From Sphingobium sp. B2D3C (lineage in GTDB: Bacteria; Pseudomonadota; Alphaproteobacteria; Sphingomonadales; Sphingomonadaceae): a stretch of DNA of 64,000 bases. The stretch is from contig NZ_JAOQOK010000001.1 of assembly GCF_025961835.1 (NCBI RefSeq), positions 1,798,001 to 1,862,000 on the forward strand, read 5' to 3'. Made by a program: the position numbers and the translations under genes. Below, in pieces: positions 41,783-51,177 of this stretch; within the stretch, counting starts at the first letter, position 1, and each line of letters begins with the position of its first letter. The notes under the pieces were generated by a model. That model saw only the letters and a program-made list of their open reading frames with translations. It searched no databases and was not told where the DNA came from.

Positions 41783-44686
41783 ATGAAAAGCAATCAGCCT
41801 AACTTCGATTATCTCAATCGTCCTGCAATTCTCAAGGCGGTCCTGCTCGGCGCCCCCAGTGCCCTGGCGCTGATCGTCTCGGCACCGGCGATGGCCCAAA
41901 GCAGCGCAGCGCCCCAGAGCGCATCGACTGAAGACATCATCGTCACCGGCTACCGCGCCTCGCTCCAGCAGAATCTCGACATCAAGCGCGAATCCGCCGG
42001 CGTCGTGGAAGCGATCTCGGCCGAGGACATCGGCAAGTTCCCCGATCCTAACGTCGCGGCTGCCCTGCAGCGCCTGCCCGGCGTCTCCGTGCAGCGCAAC
42101 GGTCGCCGTGGCGAGGCGGACGGCGTCACCATCCGCGGCTTTGGCGGCGACTTCATCGACACGCTGGTCGATGGCCGCCACATTTCCACCGCCATTGGCA
42201 ACCGCGGTGTCGACTTCACGACCATCGGCTCGGACTTCGTCGGCCGGCTGAACGTCTACAAGACGCCCAATGTCGAACTCTCCACCAGCGCCATCGGCGG
42301 CTTCATCAATGTGGAGATGCCCAAGCCGTTCGACCGTCCGGGTTTCCAGGTCATCGGCCGCGCCTCCGGCTCGTACCAGTCGCGCAGCAAGGATGTGACG
42401 CCGTCTGCCGGCCTGTTGATCTCCAACACATTCGCCGATGACACCATCGGCATCCTCGGCAACGTCAACTATAAGCGCACGGACACCACCTCCAACCGCG
42501 TGTTCGTACCGGGCTGGATCGGCGCCAACTTCGCACCCTGTCAGGCCGGCCCGAACGTGCCGACCTGCACGCCGACCAGCGATGCGACCAGCGCCGCCTG
42601 GGCGACGCCCTCGAATCGCAATTCGGTGCTGAACTGGTTCCCGCAGCAAACCGGCATCGAGCAGATCCATACCAAGGACGAGCGCCTCGATGCGCGCATC
42701 GCTCTGCAGTGGCAGCCCTCGGACAATCTGCTCATCACGGTGGATGACAATTTCAGCCGTCAGACCGTGCACAGCAATGCGTTCGGCTATGCCGCCTGGT
42801 TCAACGGCAGTGACCTGCGCAACGTGAAGTATGACGAGAACGGCACGGTCGTCGATTTCTCGCAATTCGGCACGCCGATGGACTTCAACGCCAACTACAC
42901 CCGCACCATTCTTGAGACGAACACCATCGGTGCGAACGTCAAATGGGATGTCAGCGAGAATCTCAAGCTGGATGTTGACGGCTTCATTTCCCGCAGCACC
43001 CGCAATCCGGGCCGGAACGGCTATAATGACAGCATGGACATCGGTTACGGTGGCACCAATGCTGGCGGCACGACCATCCTGGGAGCCAATACCGGCGTCA
43101 CGATCCTCGGCCCCAGCAAGGACTATCTGCCGCAGATCCACGACATCGGTCCGGCAGGCAATGTCTCGCGCTTTACCGACACGAGCGTGATCGGTTCGCA
43201 CGTTATTGTCCGTGGCGCGCCCTACAATGCTGACACCGTCAAGCAATTGCGGGCCGTTCTTCGCTGGGATCAGGACAACGTCAAGCTGGCCTTCGGTGGC
43301 CAGTATATGGAAGACAAGCTGTACGGCGAGAACACCAGCACGTTCAGCAACGGCGTGTTCGCGAGCCGCTCGGGCTATGGCACGCCTTCCGGACGCCCCG
43401 GCGGATCAAGCGGCGGCATCGCGCCATTGCCGGCCAGCGTCTATCAGGGCATCATCAGCACCGCGAACTGGATCCCCGGCTATCAGGGTAATCTCGGGCC
43501 TTCGGTCATCGTCTATGATCCCTATCAGGTCTACAAGCTGCTCGAAGCCTCGGGTGGATCAGTGGCGCCCACGCTCGATCCGGCCAGCGTGTATGAAATC
43601 CGCGAGAAGACCTATGCCATCTTCTTCCGGGCGACCTTCGACACCGATCTGGGCGGCATGCCGTTCAGCCTGACGGCCGGTCTGCGGCATGAAGGCACGC
43701 ATCTGACCTCGAACGCGATCGGGCGCCGTCTGCTGGGCCTGTCGATCCCGTCGGGCGATCCGACCCTTATCCAGCCGAACCCGGCCTTGGGGACAAACGG
43801 CTTCTCCGATCCCACGACCATCTCGCGCAGTTCCAACTACACCTTCCTCCTGCCCAGCCTCGATGCGAAGCTGGAAGTGATGCCCAACCTGCTGCTGCGC
43901 ATGAGTGCCTCACGGACCCTCACCCGTCCGGGCCTCGCCGCGCTGCGTCCCACCGTTACGCTGGGAACGTTGCGCGTGGGCAGCCTCTCGGCCAGTGGCG
44001 GCAACCCCGACCTCAAGCCGTATCTCTCCGATAACTTCGATGCGGCGGCGGAGTGGTACTATCAGCGCAACTCCTATGTTTCGGCTAACTTCTACCTCAA
44101 GCACATCACCAACTTCGTGGTCGGCGGTGTGTCGGTGCAGTCGATTGACGATGCGATCGATCCCAGCACCGGCCGGATTGCGCGCTTCAACGTGAACAGC
44201 CAGGTCAACGGGCCGGAAGCGACCGTGAAGGGCGTGGAAATCGCGGTGCAGCACGTCTTTGGCGAGAGCGGCTTCGGCTTCCAGGCCAATGCCACCTTCC
44301 CGTGGAGCAACCGCAACTACGATCCCACCAGCACGGACGGCTCGGCCTTCTCGATCACCGGCCTTGCCAAGTCCGCCAACCTGATCGCCTTCTATGACAA
44401 GGACGGTTTCCAGATCCGTGGCGCCCTCAACTGGCGTGACGAATATCTGGTCCGGCTCGGTCAGGATCAGGGCGGCACCTTCGGTGCGGAGCCGGTCTAT
44501 GTCGATCAACAACTGCAGATCGATGCCTCGGCCAGCTATGACGTCACGCCTTTCGCGACGGTCTTTGTCGAGGCCAACAACCTCAACAATTCGACCTACA
44601 GCACGCACGGGCGGTTCAGCAATCAGACGCTGGATGTCTTCTCCTACGGGCGCCGCTTCTCGGCCGGTGTCCGCGTGAAGTACTGA
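41783..44686 (+). CDS. TonB-dependent receptor, Xanthomonas/Caulobacter carbohydrate type
   Basis: 967-residue outer-membrane transporter. Signal peptide ends near PAMAQ (about 38), followed by a TonB-box-like EDIIVTGYR. The plug domain (about 55-180) has VEAISAEDIGKFPDPNVAAALQRLPGVSVQR and GVTIRGFGGDFIDTLVDGR; the long beta-barrel ends with Tyr at the C terminus (SAGVRVKY), as outer-membrane assembly needs. ATG 41783 follows GTGGAGGGGG; a GTG at 41771 is less likely. Receptors of this class import oligosaccharides, here probably arabinoxylan fragments. Confidence 0.93.
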   Translation: MKSNQPNFDYLNRPAILKAVLLGAPSALALIVSAPAMAQSSAAPQSASTEDIIVTGYRASLQQNLDIKRESAGVVEAISAEDIGKFPDPNVAAALQRLPGVSVQRNGRRGEADGVTIRGFGGDFIDTLVDGRHISTAIGNRGVDFTTIGSDFVGRLNVYKTPNVELSTSAIGGFINVEMPKPFDRPGFQVIGRASGSYQSRSKDVTPSAGLLISNTFADDTIGILGNVNYKRTDTTSNRVFVPGWIGANFAPCQAGPNVPTCTPTSDATSAAWATPSNRNSVLNWFPQQTGIEQIHTKDERLDARIALQWQPSDNLLITVDDNFSRQTVHSNAFGYAAWFNGSDLRNVKYDENGTVVDFSQFGTPMDFNANYTRTILETNTIGANVKWDVSENLKLDVDGFISRSTRNPGRNGYNDSMDIGYGGTNAGGTTILGANTGVTILGPSKDYLPQIHDIGPAGNVSRFTDTSVIGSHVIVRGAPYNADTVKQLRAVLRWDQDNVKLAFGGQYMEDKLYGENTSTFSNGVFASRSGYGTPSGRPGGSSGGIAPLPASVYQGIISTANWIPGYQGNLGPSVIVYDPYQVYKLLEASGGSVAPTLDPASVYEIREKTYAIFFRATFDTDLGGMPFSLTAGLRHEGTHLTSNAIGRRLLGLSIPSGDPTLIQPNPALGTNGFSDPTTISRSSNYTFLLPSLDAKLEVMPNLLLRMSASRTLTRPGLAALRPTVTLGTLRVGSLSASGGNPDLKPYLSDNFDAAAEWYYQRNSYVSANFYLKHITNFVVGGVSVQSIDDAIDPSTGRIARFNVNSQVNGPEATVKGVEIAVQHVFGESGFGFQANATFPWSNRNYDPTSTDGSAFSITGLAKSANLIAFYDKDGFQIRGALNWRDEYLVRLGQDQGGTFGAEPVYVDQQLQIDASASYDVTPFATVFVEANNLNNSTYSTHGRFSNQTLDVFSYGRRFSAGVRVKY

Positions 44687-44704
44687 TCGGGTTGACTTCT
44701 TGCC

Positions 44705-44730
44705 GGGGGAGCGCACTCCTGCGCTCCCCC
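44705..44730. terminator. Hairpin between TonB receptor and halogenase-like gene
   Basis: GGGGGAGCGCA (44705-44715) pairs perfectly with TGCGCTCCCCC (44720-44730) over a 4-base loop, 18 bp after the receptor stop. No U-tract. It probably stabilises the receptor mRNA or lowers downstream expression. Confidence 0.6.
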
Positions 44731-44751
44731 GCATCGTTCATGTGAGTGGTC

Positions 44752-46296
44752 ATGGTTCATCCGGTCAAGAATATCGTGATCGTCGGCGGCGGCACCGCCG
44801 GGTGGCTGACGGCCGGGATCATCGCGGCGAGACATCGTGGCCGCATCCCGCACAGCTTCACCGTTACGCTGGTGGAATCGCCGAACACGCCGATCATTGG
44901 GGTTGGCGAAGGCACCTGGCCCACCTTGCGCTCGACGCTCAAGACCATGGGCGTATCCGAAACCGACTTCTTCCGCGAATGCGACGCGGCCTTCAAACAG
45001 GGCGCGCGCTTCAACCGCTGGACCACCGGCGCGGCCGATGACGGCTATTATCACCCGCTCGTCCTCCCGGAGGGTTTTGCCCGGGTCAATCTCGTCCCGC
45101 ACTGGCTCGCCAACGGAAAAGGCCAGAGCTTTTGCGACACGGTGTGTCCGCAGGGCGTGATCTGCGACGAGAATCTAGGGCCCAAATCCATCACCACGGC
45201 TGAGTATGAAGGCGCCGCCAACTACGCCTATCATCTTGATGCCGGAAAGTTCGCGCCCTTCCTGCAGCGCCATTGCTGCGAGACTTTGGGCGTGCGCCAT
45301 GTGCTGGCCGATGTCCGGCAAGTGCTGCTGGCGGAGGATGGCGACATCCGCGCCATCGACACGGAGCAGGCCGGCGAGATCGAAGGCGACGTGTTCATCG
45401 ACTGCACGGGCTTTCGCAGCCTGCTGCTCGGCGATGCGCTGGGCGTGCCGTTCAAGGATTGCGGCGACATCCTGTTCTGCGACACCGCGCTGGCCGTGCA
45501 ACTGCCCTATGAGAGCGAGAGCAGCCCGGTCGCGACGCACACCATCTCCACCGCGCAAAGCGCCGGCTGGATCTGGGACATCGGCCTGCCCTCCCGCCGG
45601 GGTATCGGCCATGTCTATTCCAGCCGCCACATCACGCAGGACGAGGCCGAGCGCGAGCTGCGCGCCTATCTCGGCCCGGCGGGCGCGGACCTTCCGTTAA
45701 GGAAGATCGACATCCGTTCGGGTCACCGCGAAATCTTCTGGAAGCGCAATTGCGTCGCGGTCGGTCTCGCCGCCGGTTTCCTAGAGCCGCTAGAGGCCTC
45801 AGCCATCGTGCTGGTGGAACTCTCCGCCAAGATGATCGCCGAGCAGATGCCGGCCTGCCGGGAGGTGATGGACATCATCGCCCGACGCTTCAACGAGACC
45901 ACCAGCTACCGCTGGGGCCGGATCATCGATTTTCTCAAGCTGCATTATGTGCTGACCAAACGCACCGACAGCGCCTTCTGGCGGGACAATCTGCTGCCGG
46001 AGACCATCCCGGACCGCTTGGCGGACCTGCTGCACCTTTGGCGCTACCAGTCGCCCTGGTTCCATGACGAGTTCGACCGCATCGAGGAGGTCTTCCCCGC
46101 CGCGAGCTACCAATATGTGCTGTACGGCATGGGCTTCCGCACCGAGGTCGCGCCCGAAACGCTGACGCCCGAGGCCGCCGTCGCCATGCAGGCGATCCGC
46201 GAGAACAGCCGCCAGACCGACCGGCTGCGCACCAGCCTCCCCCGCCATCGCGACCTGCTGCGCAAGATCCGCGACTATGGCCTCCAGCCCGTCTGA
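44752..46296 (+). CDS. Flavin-dependent tryptophan-halogenase-like protein
   Basis: 514 residues from ATG 44752. The FAD fingerprint is IVGGGTAGWLTAGII, then IIGVGEGTWPTLRSTL, VFIDCTGFRS, SAGWIWDIGLPSRRG and AAGFLEPLEASAIVL, the order seen in tryptophan halogenases. The WxWxIP motif reads WIWDIG here, with Gly for Pro. Such genes are conserved next to TonB receptors in sphingomonads and Caulobacter, where halogenation has rarely been shown. Likely co-transcribed with the receptor. Substrate unknown. Confidence 0.85.
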   Translation: MVHPVKNIVIVGGGTAGWLTAGIIAARHRGRIPHSFTVTLVESPNTPIIGVGEGTWPTLRSTLKTMGVSETDFFRECDAAFKQGARFNRWTTGAADDGYYHPLVLPEGFARVNLVPHWLANGKGQSFCDTVCPQGVICDENLGPKSITTAEYEGAANYAYHLDAGKFAPFLQRHCCETLGVRHVLADVRQVLLAEDGDIRAIDTEQAGEIEGDVFIDCTGFRSLLLGDALGVPFKDCGDILFCDTALAVQLPYESESSPVATHTISTAQSAGWIWDIGLPSRRGIGHVYSSRHITQDEAERELRAYLGPAGADLPLRKIDIRSGHREIFWKRNCVAVGLAAGFLEPLEASAIVLVELSAKMIAEQMPACREVMDIIARRFNETTSYRWGRIIDFLKLHYVLTKRTDSAFWRDNLLPETIPDRLADLLHLWRYQSPWFHDEFDRIEEVFPAASYQYVLYGMGFRTEVAPETLTPEAAVAMQAIRENSRQTDRLRTSLPRHRDLLRKIRDYGLQPV

Positions 46297-46307
46297 GCTT
46301 GGGGGGC

Positions 46308-48461
46308 ATGAGACAGGCTTCCGGCATTCAGGGCCTAGTCCCGCGCTTTTTGGGTAGCGCTACCTTTCTTCTACCACTTCGCATCTCGATCGCATTGACC
46401 TGCGGATGGCCGTGCGTCGTCGCCGCGCAATTGCCGCCTGCGCCCGTCATCCCCGCAATGCCTGCGCGAGGCGCGCCCAACTCAGAAGATGCCTTCGCCA
46501 ACGTGCAGATATCCCCGCGACCGGAGGCCGAGCCGGTGGTGCTGCATGTCGCGTCGATTGGCGCAGAGACGGGCGACGGCAGCGCCGCACGTCCGTTCGG
46601 CACGCTGGTGCAGGCGCAGGCGGCGGTGCGGCGGCTGAACCGCGACAGGCCGGTCACCGTCCAGCTCGCCGACGGCGTTTATTCCCTCGCCGCGCCTTTG
46701 CACTTTGGCGCGGAGGATGGCGGCCATGCCGGCCATATCGTCCGCTGGGAAGCCGCGCCCGGCGCGAAGCCGACTCTTTCCGGCGGGTCGATCGTGCAGG
46801 GTTGGACGCTCGCGGACCGCGACCGCAACATCTGGACCGCGTCGATCGGCAAGGGCAGCGATCCGCGCCAATTATGGGTCGATGGCCGCCTCGCCCATCG
46901 CGCCGCTGTCGAGGCGCCTCGGAGCGCCTTCGCCTTTTTCGATTGGGGCATCCAGATTGTCGATCCGGCATGGCGCTTTCTTGCCGCTTTGCCGGACCAG
47001 AGTCGCATGGAGGTGGAGAACACCGGCTTTTTCACCGATCGACGGGCAGTCATCGACCGTATCGAGGGCGACCGCATTCTTCTCAAGCAGGCCGGCTGGC
47101 GCAACAATCTGATCGGCTACGACACCTTCGCCAAGCCGGTCTCCGGCAACAAGGCCCGCTTCTTCATTGCCAATGCCCTCGCCTTCATGCGCGCCGCAGG
47201 CGAGTGGTATGCCGATCCCGCCAAGGGTCTGCTCTACTATAAGCCGCAGGATGGCCACTCACCGGAGGGGCACGAGATCGTCGTGCCCCGACTGGAGGCG
47301 CTCATCACCATTGCCGGCAGCGCGGAGGCGCCAGTGTCCGATGTTGTCTTCGAAGGACTGGCCTTCCGCCACACAAGCTGGCGTGGGCCCAGCAGCGCCG
47401 AGGGCTATGCCAGCCAGCAGAGCGGGAGCTATCTCGCAGGCGACATCGCCAATTATCCCGCCGATCCAATTCGCGATTGCAGCTGGGGCTGTGCCGCGTT
47501 CGAGGCGCAACGCAACCACTGGCGCCAGCAGCCCGCCGCCGTGCAGATTTCCGCCGCGCGCCGGATCACGTTCCGCAATGTCACCTTCGCGCAACTGGGG
47601 CAGATCGCTCTTGGCATCGGCAACAACCCGGAGGCGAATGTGCGCGGCCCAGGGCTTGCCGCGCAGTCGATCGAGGTCAATGGCTCGCGCTTCGGCCCGC
47701 TGGCCGGCGGCGCGATCATGGTTGGGGGAACGACCGTCGATGCCCACCATCCCTCAAGGCCGGACTTGGCCGTCCGCGACATACTGATCCGCAACAATCA
47801 CATCGAGACGGTATCGCAGGATTATCGCGAGCAGGCAGCCATTCTGGTTACCTACGCCTCGGCCACGCTCATCCTGCACAATGATGTTTCCGATGCGCCT
47901 TATGATGGCGTCGATGTCGGTTGGGGCTGGGGGACCAATGATCCCGGCGGCAACACCGCCTATATGACGCGGGCGCGCGGCTATTACGATCAGCCCGGCA
48001 ACCGCATCTACGGGACGCCGACGATCCTGCGCGACACGGCGATCTTCGGCAACCGCGTTCATGGCGTGAAACGCTGGTTTCCGGACGGCGGGGCGATCTA
48101 CCACCTCTCCGCCGATCCGGGCGCGCTGATTGCCGAAAACCACATCTATGATGTCCCCGGCGGCATCGGCGTCTATCTGGACGAAGGCTCGCGCTACGTC
48201 ACCGTCCGCAATAACGTCATCGACGGCGTCGGCCTGTGGGTGAACCTCAATGCGCAGGATGATGCCCGGCCACGTCGAACCAATCTGGATAACATTGCCT
48301 CCGGTAACTGGTTCAACAGCGGCAAGGCCAATGGCAATTGGTCAACCTATCTGAACAACCACCTCGCCGATAACATCGCCGTCAACGGGCAGGCCTGGCC
48401 GCCCGAGGCGCGCGCCGTCATCGCCCGTGCCGGGGTCCAGATGGACGGCATCGCGCCATGA
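46308..48461 (+). CDS. Secreted right-handed beta-helix protein, candidate glycoside hydrolase
   Basis: 717 residues from ATG 46308 after GGGGGG. A hydrophobic signal-like segment ends near PCVVAAQ (about 41). The mature part starts VVLHVASIGAETGDGSAARPFGTLVQAQAAVRRL, the usual opening of parallel beta-helix polysaccharide enzymes, then PTLSGGSIVQGW, RQLWVDGRLAHRA and repeated beta-helix turns such as ILIRNNHIETVSQD and ALIAENHIYDVPGGIG. Similar proteins fall in families such as GH141 or GH120, but I cannot assign one. The operator at 46352-46365 falls inside the signal-peptide codons, so a start further downstream (such as TTG 46395) should be considered. Confidence 0.7.
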   Translation: MRQASGIQGLVPRFLGSATFLLPLRISIALTCGWPCVVAAQLPPAPVIPAMPARGAPNSEDAFANVQISPRPEAEPVVLHVASIGAETGDGSAARPFGTLVQAQAAVRRLNRDRPVTVQLADGVYSLAAPLHFGAEDGGHAGHIVRWEAAPGAKPTLSGGSIVQGWTLADRDRNIWTASIGKGSDPRQLWVDGRLAHRAAVEAPRSAFAFFDWGIQIVDPAWRFLAALPDQSRMEVENTGFFTDRRAVIDRIEGDRILLKQAGWRNNLIGYDTFAKPVSGNKARFFIANALAFMRAAGEWYADPAKGLLYYKPQDGHSPEGHEIVVPRLEALITIAGSAEAPVSDVVFEGLAFRHTSWRGPSSAEGYASQQSGSYLAGDIANYPADPIRDCSWGCAAFEAQRNHWRQQPAAVQISAARRITFRNVTFAQLGQIALGIGNNPEANVRGPGLAAQSIEVNGSRFGPLAGGAIMVGGTTVDAHHPSRPDLAVRDILIRNNHIETVSQDYREQAAILVTYASATLILHNDVSDAPYDGVDVGWGWGTNDPGGNTAYMTRARGYYDQPGNRIYGTPTILRDTAIFGNRVHGVKRWFPDGGAIYHLSADPGALIAENHIYDVPGGIGVYLDEGSRYVTVRNNVIDGVGLWVNLNAQDDARPRRTNLDNIASGNWFNSGKANGNWSTYLNNHLADNIAVNGQAWPPEARAVIARAGVQMDGIAP
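46352..46365. promoter_or_regulatory. Pentose-regulon operator, site 4 (inside a coding region)
   Basis: GGGTAGCGCTACCT, with the 12-bp palindrome GGTAGCGCTACC intact. It overlaps codons 15-20 of the beta-helix protein as annotated. It could repress a promoter at the end of the halogenase-like gene or block transcription passing through. Confidence 0.65.
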
Positions 48462-48507
48462 CCGCCCTTCCCCATCCTTTCGCCGACTCAGACGCTGGAG
48501 ACAGATC

Positions 48508-51177
48508 ATGACCCCCGCACCCTCCCTACGCGCCCTCATCCTCGCCGGTGCTGCAGCGTTCGCCCTGCCGCTGGCCGCTCAGACGGACGACGCCAACACG
48601 GTCATGGCGCAGTCGGAGCGGCAGGCGGCGGAGATCGTGGCGAAGCTCACGCCGCAGGAAAAGGCGGACCAGCTTGTGAATGTCGCGCCCGCCATCCCGC
48701 GCCTTGGTATTCCCGGCTACAATTGGTGGACGGAATCGCTGCATGGCGCGATGGGCACGCTGCCCACCACCAACTTCCCCGAACCGATCGGCCTCGCCGC
48801 CACCTTCGATGCGCCGCTGGTCCATGATGTCGCCACCATCATCAGCGTCGAAATGCGCGGCCTGCATACGCTGGCGCGGCAGACCGGGCGGCTTGGGCGC
48901 ATCGGCACGGGGCTCGACACATGGTCGCCCAACATCAACATTTTCCGCGATCCGCGTTGGGGACGTGGGCAGGAAACCTATGGCGAGGACCCCTTCCTCA
49001 CCGCCGAGATCGGCAAGGCTTTCATCACCGGCATGCAGGGACCAGACCCGGCGCGGCCGAACATGATCGCGACACCCAAGCATTTCGCCGTGCACAGCGG
49101 CCCGGAATCGACGCGCCATCATGCCAATGTCTACGTCTCCCGCCACGATATGGAGGACACTTATCTGCCCGCCTTCCGCGCCGCCATTGTGGACGCCAAG
49201 GCGGGATCGATCATGTGCGCCTACAACCGCGTGAACGGGCAACCGGCCTGCGCCAGTGACGATCTGCTCAAGACGCATTTGCGCGATGCCTGGGGCTTCA
49301 AAGGCTATGTCGTCTCCGATTGCGATGCGGTGACGGATATCAGCCGCAACCATCATTATGCGCCGGATGCCGCCACGGCGGTCGCCGCAGCTATGCGCGC
49401 CGGCGTCGACAGCGAGTGCAATGGCGCGACGCTGAGCGACACCGCCAGGCTGGGCCAGCCCTATCTCCATGCGCTGAACCGCAATCTAATCACCCAGAGC
49501 GATGTCGATACCGCGCTCGTGCGGCTGTTCTCCGCCCGCCTGCGCAATGGCGATCTGCCCGGTCTGGCGCCGCGCCCGACCATCGCGCCCTCCGTCATCG
49601 GCGCGCCGGACCACAATGCGCTGGCGTTGAAGGCCGCCGAGAAAAGCCTGGTGCTGCTCAAAAATGATGGCGCGCTGCCGCTCAAGCCCAATGCCCGCAT
49701 CGCCGTCATCGGCCCGCTGGCGGATGCCACCCGCGTGCTGCGCGGCAATTATTCCTCCACGCTCTCCGGCTCGCCGATATCTGTGCTGGAGGGGCTGCGA
49801 CAGGCCATGCCCGCCGCGACGATCCACCATGCCCCCTTCGCCGAGACCTTTACCGATGGCGACCGCGTGCCGACAACGGCGCTCATTGCACCGGATGGCA
49901 AGCCCGGGCTGCTGGCGCGCTATTATAATCCCACGCAGACGCCGCCGGCCCGCTTCGCCCCGGGCACGTTCGACAGCGCCACAAAGGCAATGACCTTCCA
50001 GACCAGGCCGGTTGTGACCCGCAGGGAAGCCGATGTGTCAGGACGCAGCCTCGATCTGGCGAACGTCTCCGACCATCATCGCGTGGTATGGACCGGCTTC
50101 TTCGTCCCGCCCGAGAGCGGCACCTACCGGCTCGGCCTGTCCGGCTCCAACGGCGAGATGCTGCTCGACGGCAAGCCGTTCGTGGACCTCAAAAACTCGC
50201 GCTGGAACAGCCTGCCGACGATGAAGACGCTGACGCTGGAGAAGGGCAAGCGCTACCCGATCGAGATCACCATGACCTCGCACATCAATACCGGCATCGA
50301 CCTGATGTGGAAGCGCGTTTCGCCCGATGCCGATGCGGCGCTTGCCGCTGCGGCGGCGCAATCGGACGTGATCGTCGCGGTCGTGGGCCTCACCTCGGAT
50401 CTGGAAGCCGAGGAAACGCCGGTGAAGGTGCCGGGCTTCGAGGGTGGCGACAAGACCACGCTCGATCTGCCGGCCGAGCAGCTTGCCATGCTGGAAAAGG
50501 CCCGCGCGCTGGGCAAACCGCTGGTCATCGTGGCGATGAACGGCAGCCCGATCAATCTCGCCTGGGCGAAGGACCATGCAGCGGGCATCGTGGAGGCCTG
50601 GTATCCGGGGCAGAATGGCGGCCTCGCGGTGGCCAATGTCCTCTCCGGCAAGACCAATCCCTCCGGGCGCCTGCCCCTCACCTTCTATCGCAGCGTGGAT
50701 GAGCTGCCACCGTTCGGCGATTACAGCATGGCCGGGCGGACCTATCGCTACTTCACCGGCACGCCGGTCTATGGCTTTGGCTATGGGCTGAGCTACACGC
50801 AATTCGCCTATGAGCCGCTGCGGGTGCAGGCTTCCAGCGATGCTGCGCAAGGCGTGCGGGTCTCGACCACCGTGCGCAATAGCGGGCAGCGAGCGGGCGA
50901 AGAGGTGGCGCAGCTCTATCTCGATTTCCCGGATGTGCCCGGCACCCCGCGTATCGCCTTGCGTGGCTTCCAGCGCGTGGCGCTAAAGCCCGGTGAATCC
51001 CGCCAAATCAGCTTCGATCTCTCGCCGCGCGATCTGAGCGCGGTGTCGCTGGGGGGCGTGCGGCAGGTCTTCCCCGGTGCGTATCGCGTGTCGGTCGGCT
51101 CGGCGCAGCCCGATAGCGGCCTGCCGGTGCAGAGCGCGGACTTCGCCATCGCCACCGGCGTCACCCTGCCGAAATAG
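48508..51177 (+). CDS. GH3 beta-xylosidase/beta-glucosidase with PA14 insert
   Basis: 889 residues with signal peptide (ends near ALPLAAQ, about 24). The GH3 N-terminal barrel shows YNWWTESLHG, FPEPIGLAATFD, DPRWGRGQETYGEDPFLT, PKHFAVHSGPE and nucleophile Asp in GYVVSDCDAVTD. The C-terminal domain is split by a PA14 module (about 465-600, GLLARYYNPTQTPPARF) and ends with a fibronectin III-like domain (ALKPGESRQISFDLSPRDL). The WWTESLHG opening is typical of beta-xylosidase GH3 enzymes. ATG 48508 follows GGAGACAG. Its 3' end overlaps convergent GH95 by 17 bp. Confidence 0.9.
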   Translation: MTPAPSLRALILAGAAAFALPLAAQTDDANTVMAQSERQAAEIVAKLTPQEKADQLVNVAPAIPRLGIPGYNWWTESLHGAMGTLPTTNFPEPIGLAATFDAPLVHDVATIISVEMRGLHTLARQTGRLGRIGTGLDTWSPNINIFRDPRWGRGQETYGEDPFLTAEIGKAFITGMQGPDPARPNMIATPKHFAVHSGPESTRHHANVYVSRHDMEDTYLPAFRAAIVDAKAGSIMCAYNRVNGQPACASDDLLKTHLRDAWGFKGYVVSDCDAVTDISRNHHYAPDAATAVAAAMRAGVDSECNGATLSDTARLGQPYLHALNRNLITQSDVDTALVRLFSARLRNGDLPGLAPRPTIAPSVIGAPDHNALALKAAEKSLVLLKNDGALPLKPNARIAVIGPLADATRVLRGNYSSTLSGSPISVLEGLRQAMPAATIHHAPFAETFTDGDRVPTTALIAPDGKPGLLARYYNPTQTPPARFAPGTFDSATKAMTFQTRPVVTRREADVSGRSLDLANVSDHHRVVWTGFFVPPESGTYRLGLSGSNGEMLLDGKPFVDLKNSRWNSLPTMKTLTLEKGKRYPIEITMTSHINTGIDLMWKRVSPDADAALAAAAAQSDVIVAVVGLTSDLEAEETPVKVPGFEGGDKTTLDLPAEQLAMLEKARALGKPLVIVAMNGSPINLAWAKDHAAGIVEAWYPGQNGGLAVANVLSGKTNPSGRLPLTFYRSVDELPPFGDYSMAGRTYRYFTGTPVYGFGYGLSYTQFAYEPLRVQASSDAAQGVRVSTTVRNSGQRAGEEVAQLYLDFPDVPGTPRIALRGFQRVALKPGESRQISFDLSPRDLSAVSLGGVRQVFPGAYRVSVGSAQPDSGLPVQSADFAIATGVTLPK

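Noticed and set aside
41771..43246. Minus-strand frame of 493 codons (41765-43246) under the TonB receptor
   Set aside because: Shadow of the receptor gene; composition only, no motifs.
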